64,000 nt of DNA from positions 36,225,368 through 36,289,367 of the forward strand of contig NC_090260.1 of NCBI RefSeq assembly GCF_037325665.1. Reading direction: 5' to 3'. This DNA comes from Littorina saxatilis. Lineage: Eukaryota; Mollusca; Gastropoda; Littorinimorpha; Littorinidae. The notes beneath the pieces are model-generated. The model was not told the DNA's origin, did no database searches, and saw only the letters and a list, made by a program, of their open reading frames with translations. The translations under genes and the position numbers were made by a program. Shown in pieces: positions 1 to 10,790 of the stretch (position 1 is its first letter; each line of letters opens with the position of its first letter).

Positions 1-846
1 TTTTGACTAAATGTTTTAACGTAGAGGGGGGAATCGAGACGAGGGTTGTGGTGTATGTGTGTGTGTGTGTCTGTGTCTGTGTCTGTGTCTGTGTGTGTGT
101 CTGTGTCTGTGTCTGTGTGTGTGTGTGTAGAGCGATTCAGACCAAACTACTGGACCGATCTTTATGAAATTTGACATGAGACTCCTGGGAATGATATCCC
201 CGGACGTTTTTTTCTTTTTTTCGATAAATACCTTTGATGACGTCATATCCGGCTTTTTGTAAAAGTTGAGGCGGCACTGTCACACCCTCATTTTTCAATC
301 AAATTGATTGAAATTTTGGCCCAGCAATGTTCGACGAAGGCCGGTGTTCGGTATTGCATTTCAGCTTGGTGGCTTAAAAATTAATTAATGACTGTGGTCA
401 TTAAAAATCTGAAAATTGTAAAAAAAATATAAATATATAAAACGATCCAAATTTAGGTTCATGTTATTCTTCATCATTTTCTGATTCCAAAAACATATAA
501 ATATGTTATATTTGGATTAAAAGGAAGCTCTCAAAATTAATTATAAAAATTATTATTAAAATAAAATTTCCGAAATCGTTTTAAAAACTATTTCATCTTA
601 TTCCTTGTCGGTTCCTGATTCCAAAAACATATAGATATGATATGTTTGGATTAAAAACACGCTCAGAAAGTTAAAACGAAGAGAGGTACAGTAAAGCGTG
701 CTATGAAGCACAGAGCAACCCGCCAACCGAGCCAAACAGGCTCGTCACTTTCACTGCCTTTTGCACTCGCGGCGGACTACGTTCAGTTTCATTCTGTGAG
801 TTCCACAGCTTGACTAAATGTAGTAATTTCGCCTTACGCGACTTGT
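1..846 (+). repeat. Dispersed repeat family R, copy 1 (cut by window start)
   Basis: It begins inside the family consensus (TTTTGACTAAATGTTTTAAC) and ends at CGCCTTACGCGACTTGT. A TG/CTGTG microsatellite lies near its start (45-128). Other copies are at 849-1576, 20062-20900 and 41161-41873. Members carry ACATTTAGTCAAG at the start and its inverse CTTGACTAAATGT about 25 bp before the end, so it may be a non-autonomous DNA element. No ORF is conserved. Confidence 0.85.
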
Positions 847-848
847 TT

Positions 849-1576
849 ACATTTAGTCAAGTTTTGACTAAATGTTTTAACATAGAGGGGGAATCGAGAC
901 GAGGGTCGTGGCGAAATATTTTTCATTTTTTCGATAAATGTCTTTGATGACGTCATATCCGGCTTTTTGTAAAAGTTGAGGCGGCACTGTCACACCCTCA
1001 TTTTTCAATCAAATTGATTGAAATTTTTTTAAAGCAATCTTCGACAAAGGCCGGACTTCGGTATTGCATTTCAGCTTGGTGGCTTAAAAATTAATTAATG
1101 ACTTTGGTCATTAAAAATCTGAAAATTGTAATAATTTTTTATATAAAACGATCCAAATTTACGTTCATCTTATTCTACATCATTTCCTGATTCCAAAAAC
1201 ATATAAATATGTTATATTTGGATTAAAAACAATCTCTGAAAATTAAAAACATAAAAATTATGATCAAAATTAAATTTCCGAAATCGATTTAAAAACAATT
1301 TCATCTTATTCCTTGTTGGTTCCTGATTCCAAAAACATATAGATATGATATGTTTGGATTAAAAACACGCTCAGAAAGTTAAAACGAAGAGAGGCACAGA
1401 AAAGCGTGCTGTGCAGCACAGCGAAACCACTACCGCGCTAAACAGGCTCGTCAGTTTCACTCCGTTTTGCACAAGCGGCGGACTACGGTCATTGTGAAAA
1501 AATGCAGTGCGTTCAGTTTCATTCTGTGAGTTCCACAGCTTGACTAAATGTAGTAATTTCGCCTTACGCGACTTGT
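849..1576 (+). repeat. Dispersed repeat family R, copy 2
   Basis: This copy directly abuts copy 1, sharing only about two bases of spacer, so the two form a head-to-tail pair. It lacks the TG microsatellite and adjoining 80-90 bp found in copies 1 and 3. Confidence 0.85.
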
Positions 1577-2082
1577 TGAAAACATTCTGTACGCTCGCGA
1601 AAAAATATGTTGTGGGTTTTGTTTCTAAAGTTTGCATATATCACACCAACACATCTGCCTTTTTGTTTGTTCGTTTCCTTGGTTGTTGGTGTTTTAAAAA
1701 AAAAATTAATTAATGATGGGTGTTTACAGCAATTGAGAGAAAGTTCAATAAACTTTTCATCACCGCACTCTGAGTTTGAATGCATGCAGTTTAAGATTCA
1801 TTTGAAAATAAATATCGCATGAAACGCCGCGATTCAACTCGTCAAACTGTTGAATGTGACAGCTAATATTTTCTAGGCACGTGCCTCACATTAAAAAAGG
1901 CCTGGACGAAACATATGTTTATCAGACGGTTCAGCCCCCGGCTGTTGACTCGCGGTCGTAAACATGTGCAAATGAATGAGTGAGTTTTCATAACGTGTGT
2001 AAAGGTTAGATGCAGTTCTGATCATTTCGGCGATATATTGTGATACAGGTATATCTTTAGACGGCCTTTAATTCATGCCGAT
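1577..2082. other. Unannotated stretch
   Basis: A/T-rich sequence between repeat copy 2 and the CA microsatellite. I see no exon, RNA gene or repeat structure. Confidence 0.5.
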
Positions 2083-2238
2083 ACGCACACACACGCGCGC
2101 GCACACACACGCACACACACTGACATACACACACATACACACTGACATACACACACACACACACACACACACACGCACTGACAGGCACACACACGGCACA
2201 CACACAGACACACACACACACACAGACACACACACACA

Positions 2239-2294
<56 letters not shown>
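2083..2294. repeat. CA-rich microsatellite
   Basis: Interrupted (CA)n with TACA and GACA variants over about 210 bp. All long cysteine/valine or histidine/threonine ORFs here are artefacts of the repeat. A (CAA)n tract follows at 2419-2454. Confidence 0.95.
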
Positions 2295-2298
<4 letters not shown>

Positions 2299-2418
2299 GA
2301 GGCTATGTAAGAACATCAGTTTTGTCAAAACTAGATGTAAAATACGGCCTGGCTGCTCCCTGTGTAGTGCCGCGCGGTGTTTTGTACAATTGATTCCTTA
2401 AGTTGGTTGACAATCTGC

Positions 2419-2453
<35 letters not shown>

Positions 2454-2516
2454 CTCATTCCGTTGGACACAACATGCAGACACGCTGTTAAAATGTGAAA
2501 TGTGTCCAAGTGGAAG

Positions 2517-2651
2517 GATGCTCTCATTGCGAGTACAAACCTTAACAAAGACAGGTCTGTGTGGCTGTGGATGCTCTCATTGCGAGTACAAACCTTAACA
2601 AAGACAGGTCTGTGTGGCTGTGGATGCTCTCATTGTGAGTACAAACCTTAA
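2517..2651. repeat. 53-bp minisatellite, left part
   Basis: About 2.5 units of a 53-bp motif containing GATGCTCTCATTGCGAGTAC and AACAAAGACAGGTCTGTG. The array is interrupted by the 16.7-kb element at its TTAA and resumes at 19324. Confidence 0.9.
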
Positions 2652-3791
2652 AGTGTAACTAAACAGACATTTTGAAGTGTCAGCTTTACTGAATTGCTTT
2701 ATGTTTTGTCCAAGTATAGACCTGTAGAAGCGATACTGGACGATTTTTCCAACGTTTACTGTGTTTTCTGATTTACTACGATTTTTTAAAAGTGCTGAAC
2801 CCATTTCAGATTTACCTGCTTATCTGTTCTTGATTTGATACTTCCAAAGAACAAGTGGTACTTTGAGTTCCGGTTTTATGTTTTAACCAATCAGAATTTG
2901 GTTCCTAAATAAAATCGTCTGCTGCCTGTCCCAGCAGAGTCGGCAACAAGCACTGCTTGCCACATGTGTGATGTTACCAACAGAAATAGCCATAAATTGG
3001 GCAAGGTAGCAATGTAAATGAATTGGATCTAACTAATGTGCTTGTACTGCATCTCTGGCCTTTGAATTCACTCCAAATGTACTGGCTCAGCGTGAGAGGC
3101 AACATCCTGTCGAAGTCGTAAGCACGAGGCTGACTGGGACTGGGAGATTATTATTCGAAGAGCATGCTGAAACGGATTGTAAGTACAATATTTTACATGT
3201 TCTCGACATTTCTGTTGATCTTTCCTTAACTTTAATTGTTTCCTTGATTTAAAACCCAAGGGCTTGTATTTTCAGTTGTTATACTAAGCACGTATCTTTA
3301 CCACAGTATCTGAACACTTCACACTTGAATTTTGGAATGATGAAGTGGAATTATTTCTGGATCTAATTTATTCTTTGTTCCCCCCCTCTCGATTCCTTTT
3401 TTCGCCACATATGTATTGTCGTGTAAGGGGGTAGATGCGTGTACTGGCTGATTTTTTGATTTTTTTTTACTTCGGTCAGATACAGATGATTGAAAAAAAA
3501 CTTGTCAAGGATTTCAGAATTTAATAGATCTGTTCGAAGTTTTTACGGGATGGGTCCTGTTACAATATAGACTGAATGTGCGCAAGATGAACTTTTGATT
3601 AAACATACACACACAAATGAATCTCTTGATTTTGTTATACGGCGAATGTCCAGTTCCCACCACCACGTCTGTGGTATGTTTTTATACTGTTTGATTGAAT
3701 AGACTGACGTGCATTCTCTCGCAAATGTGCGCGCGTGTGTGTTTGTCTGTGCCTCAGACTTATTAATCAAAGATGATGTTGCACATTGCAG

Positions 3792-3851
3792 ATCTATGCG
3801 ACAGGAGCAAGTGGACAAGACAGCTACATTTGTCTGAGCGAAGATCCAACG
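3792..3851 (+). other. Candidate exon inside the 16.7-kb element
   Basis: A 60-bp open segment lies between TTGCAG and GTAAGC. In the preferred frame it reads IYATGASGQDSYICLSEDPT. A second open segment with an acceptor starts at 5164 (AIDDLKKACSYSKETTMGRR) and could follow it in phase, ending where the tandem duplication begins. I do not recognise the protein. It may belong to a plus-strand gene of the element. Confidence 0.3.
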
Positions 3852-5386
3852 GTAAGCTCTTTTAGCCGAAGACAGCGAGCCTGGGTGCATGCATGCAAGC
3901 TTCTATCATGTTCGTGTGAGTGCTGCAGGGCTATTAGACGCCTTTTCATTATTCTTGATTTGGAGATCCATGCAGGGTATTAGAAAGTGCAGAATATACA
4001 CGTTTGAACAAATACGATGTGTGTTTGCTCTGAAAAAAAGAAAAAACGCAACAAACAAACATTGTATTTGTTTAAAGTATCACAAATATTTATTACCTGT
4101 ATCTGCATGTTTTGATAATGATGAAGGGTAAATTACTTTGACGTGTGCTTTTTTTTTTAACCACACTGATAACGAATGATAGAAAAACAGACACACTTAA
4201 TAACATATCCACAAAAATTGTAACAATAAATGTAAGCTGAACAATGCCTGCAACACATTTCAGGCCTCAGAAGTAAGTAATTATGAGATTCAGACAGAGA
4301 GAGAAAGCCCAACACGAAACCAGTTGTGACATTTTTTATTTCATTATGTAATATTAAAAACACGACAACAACGTATTTCCTGTACTTAGTTTCGTGCAAT
4401 TATGGATTGCAAAGTATGTCTAATTGAGTGGCATAAAGAGGCACAGTTGCATGAAAAACCAACTCGGATCTTGACTAGGATCAGGATTTTACATGGACAC
4501 AACCTAGAATTTAACATCCTGGGGGGAGGGGGGTACTGCGCCTTTCACATCAAGATGTAAAGATCTATTTTAAATAATACTTATTAGAAGGGAACAAAAT
4601 CAAACAAACTACAACAATCGTTCTGAGGGGAGAGAATTACCTCTTCCGAAGAAATTACCTCCCTTGCTTTTCTTGTCGTGACTTATGTAGAGTAAAGTGA
4701 ATAGAAAGTGAATCAGTCAGTAACAAAAAAAAACACAACATTTCTTAAGATCAATGAGGAGTCTTGAAGTATTTGTCAATGTTAATCTTGTATGCATAAC
4801 AAACAATATATTACGGATTGATAATTAAAGAAAATCGTCTCTTCTACAGGGTTGACCCCCCCTAAAAAGGACACCCACAACCATACAAATTACTTCTGCA
4901 TCTGTTGAACCAATTATTTTATATATGGTATTCATTATCTTCAGTTTATGTTCTGCCTTTCCAGTAAGTGGCAATTTTGTAAATTGAATGGTCTGACTTT
5001 TGTGCAATTTTAATTTTTTTCTCCAAATTCGGGGGTCGACTAAACAGAACGAGTTTTGACATTGAGCGGTAGCCATTTTTACCTAATTTAAACCCTTCAG
5101 GCTTTTACCTTTTTGATTATTTTGAATGACTGAGCATGTAAAAACATCCCCTTCAACCCCCAGGCTATCGATGACCTGAAGAAAGCATGCAGTTACAGCA
5201 AAGAAACTACAATGGGAAGAAGGATAACTTCCTCATTGGGCATGCTTAGAAATGAGAATGGCTAAATACGAGTTATTCCCCTTTTCTACATGCTGACCAG
5301 GCTGTCTCCTGCTTTGTCATGACTAGTACAGTCGATCTTTCTCATGCTGTGACTTGCTTTATTTTCACATTTTCGGTATTTAAAAC

Positions 5387-5438
<52 letters not shown>

Positions 5439-5976
5439 GAAGAAGTTTCCATTCTGATTCGGTTATTTTATTTGGTGCTATATGTTTGCTTCACATTGTT
5501 TCTTTTACATTGCTTTAGGTATCCCAATTCGCTAAACACATCCATAATGCATGCATGGCTCATTCGAAACAGGGCAACTGAACAACTGATGCCCAATAGC
5601 AATAAATACTGAACAACTGAACAATAAATAGCAATAAATGATGACAGTGCCAAGTTTTTAAGTACAAAGTGAAATCATGTGACTGGACAAAGGCACAATT
5701 ACAAAATACAAATAAAAATAAATCGAGGCCCATTTTAAATTAAGTTCTCAGCTCATATGGAAGCATAAGGTGACCCTAGAAACCGAAATTGGGAGACCTC
5801 CCGCCCCCAGGGCAGACTACAAAAAGAAAAGGGGGGGGGGAGGGGAGCTAATTTGTGAAAAAGTATAAAAGGAATCAAAAACTGTATACATGTATTTAGT
5901 TAATACCCCAAAAATTGTATAGTATATACAATGTCAGACCCTAAAGAAAGTTTGTTAGTCATTGCTTAGGCAAAAC

Positions 5977-6200
5977 AAAGCAAAATAGTCTGTTTACGGT
6001 ATCCCGACCAACCCTATTTTTCCCCCGCCGACCCTAGACTTTTTTTTGGCATTTGGAGAAAAAGAAAAAGAAAAAAAAAATCAATTTTGTTCCTGTTTTT
6101 TTGCAAAATAATTTAAAAAGATGGTTATAAAAAAAAAATTAAGAAAAGCCGACCTACCGACCCTCTTTTTGTGTGCCTATGTTACTGTAAACAGACTAAA
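5977..6200. mobile_element. Foldback MITE of the GTCTGTTT...AAACAGAC family
   Basis: The ends are inverted (GTCTGTTTAC ... GTAAACAGAC) and the interior carries the repeated phrases CCGACCCTA and CTACCGACCCT. Relatives sit at 7821-8050 and 8030-8360, in the matching places of the second tandem copy, and at 42109-42485 in an HR3 intron. Confidence 0.55.
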
Positions 6201-6504
6201 AGGTACATCACAAACAACACACCAGGGATGCTACTCCCCCCTTAAAAATAGCCATGAGTCATAGGTGTGACGTTTGAATCTTTTAGCTAAATAAAACCAT
6301 AGGCAATTGATCGGAAATATCAGGAAAAATCTTAACAAGTTTATCATTTGTTTGCTTGGACCAATCCTCTTGCCGAAGAGTTTTACAGTAAAAATTGATT
6401 TTACGTCAAAAATATCACAGGAATATCGAATGTTGAGGTAAGGCTGGGATAGCCAAGTTCAAGAATAACGGAAGGTGACTGTTGAATCTTTTTGAAAATG
6501 TATA

Positions 6505-6654
6505 AAAATATAGATGGTAGGCAATTCAAAATTAAAAAAAGGACTCTCGGAGCATGGACTTAATGAGTCAAAAATTAAAGAAGGCTCTATGAGCCGAAGT
6601 ACATGTTTTGTCTATTGTCTTTTTTTATTTTGAATTGCCGACCATCTATATTTT
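6505..6654. mobile_element. 150-bp foldback MITE
   Basis: The inverted ends read ATATAGATGGTAGGCAATTC and, inverted on the right, ATATAGATGGTCGGCAATTC, enclosing about 95 bp. The duplicated copy is near 10578-10727. It lies just downstream of the THAP stop codon and contains the candidate AATAAA for that gene. Confidence 0.6.
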
Positions 6655-7161
6655 GATACAACTTTGGACCCTCTTTGTACGGAGAGAGTTGGCAATTGTT
6701 AATCACATTCTCTCATCTCATTGACTCTCCTTCGGCTCCTTGGTAACATGCGTTCCCGTCTCTGCCAGGATTGGACACAGCAGCAGATAACCGGTAAATA
6801 TGTAACAGGCATAAATGGCAAAATAGCTCGCCTCGCCTGATAATATATGAGACAACTGTTCTATTACAAAGTCTTTCTTGGGAGGCTTGGCTAATTTACT
6901 CGCTCGTTTTACACGGGGTTCCATCGTTTTCTTTTCTAATCGGAAAACCTTGCTCCTCAGTTTGTTGACCTTCTGCCAAAGTTCCGCTTCACGAGGGGAT
7001 GGGGAGGATGACGACTTTGATGCTTTACATCCTATGTCCTCCAGGATCGCCTGAATGTCATCTAAAAAAGAAAACACACACACAAAACACATAAAATAAC
7101 ATCTTTACGTGTGGGAACTACAGGTACAATTTCATTCATCCATGCATCCGCCCTATACAGC

Positions 7162-7550
7162 TTCTTCTTCTTCTTCTGCGTTCGTGGGCTGAAACTTTCA
7201 CACGCACTCATTTTTTTGCACAAGTGGAATTTTACGTGTATGACCGTTTTTACCCCGCCATTTAGGCAGCCATACGCCGCTTTCGGAGGAAGCATGCGGG
7301 GTATTTTTGTGTTTCTAAAACCCACCGAACTCTGACATGGATTACAGGATCTTTTTCGTGCGTACTTGGTCTTGTGCTTGCGTGTACACATGAAGGGGGA
7401 TAAGTCACTAGCAGGTCTGCACATAAGTTGACCTGGGAGATCGGAAACATCTCCACACTTAACCCACCAGGCGGCCGCGACCGGGATTCGAACCCTCGAC
7501 CTTCCGAGTTAATAGACCGACGTCTTACCACCCCGCCACAGCGCCCGTCA
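7162..7550 (-). mobile_element. tRNA-derived SINE with (GAA)n tail, in THAP intron (copy 1)
   Basis: Read on the minus strand, it starts with a tRNA-like head containing an A box (TGGCGGGGTGGTAAGACG) and a B box (GGTTCGAATCC) and ends in GAAGAAGAAG. An 11-bp target duplication CCCTATACAGC sits at 7151-7161 and 7551-7561. Fragments of the same family occur at 40878-41095 and 63757-63873. Confidence 0.85.
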
Positions 7551-7820
7551 CCCTATACAGCAATTATCAACTATGTAATGGATGGGTTTAAACATTTTTT
7601 GATGTCAGGGTGTTCTTCATGGTTAAAAATCTCTTACCTGGTTGAACAATTTGTGCATCAGGCGACAGGTCGGTGCTGGCTTCATTTGTAGCTACCCTTT
7701 GCGATGGTGGCTTCCTCCCACTAGCAACCTGCAAATGCACAGCTCTTTAACTGACAAACTCACAACCAACACCCAGTCCCAATGAAACAATTCTCCCAAT
7801 TTCATGGCATTGGTCTTAGG

Positions 7821-8360
7821 CCACACAAAAAAGTGTATGTTTCTGGTAAGGCAAAACAAAAAATAATCTGTTTACGATATCCGGACCGACCCTATTTTTT
7901 TCCCACCGGCCCTAGACTTTTTTGGGGCATTAAAAAATAAAATTAAAATATTCAGATGGCTAAAATACAAAAATAAAAAGCCGACCTACCGACGCTATTT
8001 TGGGGGGGCCTATGTTACCTTTAACAGACTTTTTTTGTGGCCTAACATGACTAAAGGTGGAGATTTTTTTTCTAAACTTTTTTTTTTAAACCATCTTTTT
8101 AACTTATTTTGTTGAAAAACAGGAAAACAAGTGATTTTCGAATACCCCTTTTATTTTTGAAAATGCAAAAACAAAAGTCTAGGGTCATCGGGAAAACATA
8201 GGTAGGGGTCAGGTGACCAGAAACATACAACTTTTTTGTTGTTGACGCCGACCCTATACTTTTTTTGCCATTTGGGGCTGTTTTTTGGCAAAATAAGTTC
8301 ATCATATCATCATAATCAAGACGTCAATCCAAAATAAGTAACTTTTTTTTGTTGGCCTTA
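7821..8360. mobile_element. Two overlapping or nested MITEs of the GTCTGTTT/GGCC family
   Basis: TTAGGCCA and TGGCCTAA style ends bound a first unit (about 7821-8047), and a second related unit runs to TGTTGGCCTTATC near 8360. The same CCGACCCTA...CTACCGACGC phrases recur. A copy is present at about 11894-12434. Confidence 0.45.
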
Positions 8361-9455
8361 TCATTATTTTGCGCTAAATGCAAACAGGCATTATTTGATG
8401 GGAACAATGCTGTTTTTTTTCAATTCTTACATCAGCCTCAAACTTGTCATTACTCAACCTGCATTTATTAGTGTGCTTCTTTGATTTGCAAAAACCTAAA
8501 ACCAATAAATAAATAACCTTCGGTGGTGGATTGGGCACTGCAAACAATGTCGGGACAGCATTCCACACAAGTGATCCTCTCTGCAGGATTGTTTTACTGG
8601 TTGGCCTCAAAGTGATCAGTACAAAGCTTGAGACCTTGAACATCAGCTGGCTGCAGCTTTTCAAAGTCCTCTCGCCTTGTGAATTGCATCCATATTCTGC
8701 ACCTAGTTTGACAATAAAAACAACAATGTTATTGTTAAACTAAGCAAAAAGGAAAGACAAAAAAAGCTAAATCAGATCTTCAGTCTAAATCTAACGCTCT
8801 GCCTGAACGCAAAACGGATGAGTGATGTACCTTTGTACTGTAGTTTTCCCGTAAGCAAGGTTTGATAAAGGTTTCGGCAAATATGCCCACGGGTAGTTTG
8901 TCATCAAGTGTAAACTGTTGTTTTGTACTGACTGCTGACTCACACTCACAGTCGTAAGTACTCGCTGACGCTGTACAGCCTGTAGTCTACTGAGTACTGA
9001 GTGAGTTGACTCGAGCCATTGCATTCATTCTCATTCTGAAGAAGGTAAACCTGATGAAATAATCACTGCACAACCCACCTTTTTTCTTCTTTAGGGAACT
9101 TGTGGAAAGTTTTCCCGAAGCAGCCCTGTTTGCAACGGGCGTTCTTGCAACAAAAAGCCGAGCACAATTTACCACCACCACGCACGCGATCGGTACCTAC
9201 GCGATCCGCCATTTTGTTTTCGCCGCCAGCATGTGACTACGGACGATAACCCACAAACACTTTTTCGCATTTTCTTCGCAAGTTCCACGTCGATAACTTC
9301 CTCATTGGGCATGCTTAGAAATGAGAATGGCTAAATACGAGTTATTCCCCTTTTCTACATGCTGACCAGGCTGTCTCCTGCTTTGTCATGACTAGTACAG
9401 TCGATCTTTCTCATGCTGTGACTTGCTTTATTTTCACATTTTCGGTATTTAAAAC

Positions 9456-9511
<56 letters not shown>

Positions 9512-10790
9512 GAAGAAGTTTCCATTCTGATTCGGTTATTTTATTTGGTGCTATATGTTTGCTTCACATTGTTTCTTTTACATTGCTTTAGGTATCCCAA
9601 TTCGCTAAACACATCCATAATGCATGCATGGCTCATTCGAAACAGGGCAACTGAACAACTGATGCCCAATAGCAATAAATACTGAACAACTGAACAATAA
9701 ATAGCAATAAATGATGACAGTGCCAAGTTTTTAAGTACAAAGTGAAATCATGTGACTGGACAAAGGCACAATTACAAAATACAAATAAAAAAAAATCGAG
9801 GCCCATTTTAAATTAAGTTCTCAGCTCATATGGAAGCATAAGGTGACCCTAGAAACCGAAATTGGGAGACCTCCCGCCCCCAGGGCAGACTACAAAAAGA
9901 AAAGGGGGGGGGAGAGGAGCTAATTTGTGAAAAAGTATAAAAGGAATCAAAAACTGTATACATGTATTTAGTTAATACCCCAAAAATTGTATAGTATATA
10001 CAATGTCAGACCCTAAAGAAAGTTTGTTAGTCATTGCTTAGGCAAAACAAAGCAAAATAGTCTGTTTACGGTATCCCGACCAACCCTATTTTTCCCCCGC
10101 CGACCCTAGACTTTTTTTTGGCATTTGGAGAAAAAGAAAAAGAAAAAAAAAATCAATTTTGTTCCTGTTTTTTTGCAAAATAATTTAAAAAGATGGTTAT
10201 AAAAAAAAAAATTAAGAAAAGCCGACCTACCGACCCTCTTTTTGTGTGCCTATGTTACTGTAAACAGACTAAAAGGTACATCACAAACAACACACCAGGG
10301 ATGCTACTCCCCCCTTAAAAATAGCCATGAGTCATAGGTGTGACGTTTGAATCTTTTAGCTAAATAAAACCATAGGCAATTGATCGGAAATATCAGGAAA
10401 AATCTTAACAAGTTTATCATTTGTTTGCTTGGACCAATCCTCTTGCCGAAGAGTTTTACAGTAAAAATTGATTTTACGTCAAAAATATCACAGGAATATC
10501 GAATGTTGAGGTAAGGCTGGGATAGCCAAGTTCAAGAATAACGGAAGGTGACTGTTGAATCTTTTTGAAAATGTATAAAAATATAGATGGTAGGCAATTC
10601 AAAATTAAAAAAAGGACTCTCGGAGCATGGACTTAATGAGTCAAAAATTAAAGAAGGCTCTATGAGCCGAAGTACATGTTTTGTCTATTGTCTTTTTTTA
10701 TTTTGAATTGCCGACCATCTATATTTTGATACAACTTTGGACCCTCTTTGTACGGAGAGAGTTGGCAATTGTTAATCACATTCTCTCATC

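Larger units (their letters stand above)
6718..9212 (-). pseudogene. THAP-domain protein gene, copy 1 (four exons, frame broken)
   Basis: Four exons on the minus strand have GT/AG ends and matching phases: 9079-9212, 8518-8696, 7638-7728 and 6718-7061. Exon 1 opens at ATG 9212 with MADRVGTDRVRGGGKLCSAF and CCKNARCKQGCFGKTFHKFP; exon 2 continues IWMQFTRREDFEKLQ and ends the zinc module with LKLCTDHFE. The C..C/C..H pattern, FHKFP, the Trp and a later AVPTLF box define a THAP zinc finger, a DNA-binding fold shared by host factors and P/Kolobok-type transposons. Exon 4 has a basic, Leu-rich segment (LWQKVNKLRSKVFRLEKK) that looks coiled-coil. The frame is interrupted once within the THAP domain, so this copy is probably not functional. 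A minus-strand AATAAA (TTTATT on the + strand) lies near 6626. It sits inside the 16.7-kb TTAA element. Confidence 0.7.
5223..9291. repeat. 4.07-kb tandem duplication, copy 1
   Basis: This block is followed directly by a second copy at 9292-13365, joined head to tail. Between the two I see only a handful of substitutions (for example near 5725/9790, 8185/12264, 9090/13166, 9124/13198 and 9237/13314) plus changes in CA, T and G runs, so identity is about 99.8%. It holds a minus-strand THAP gene, a SINE in one of its introns, and several foldback repeats. Confidence 0.93.

Noticed and set aside
2057-2401. Cys/Val-rich and His/Thr-rich ORFs
   Set aside because: Translation of (CA)n in several frames.
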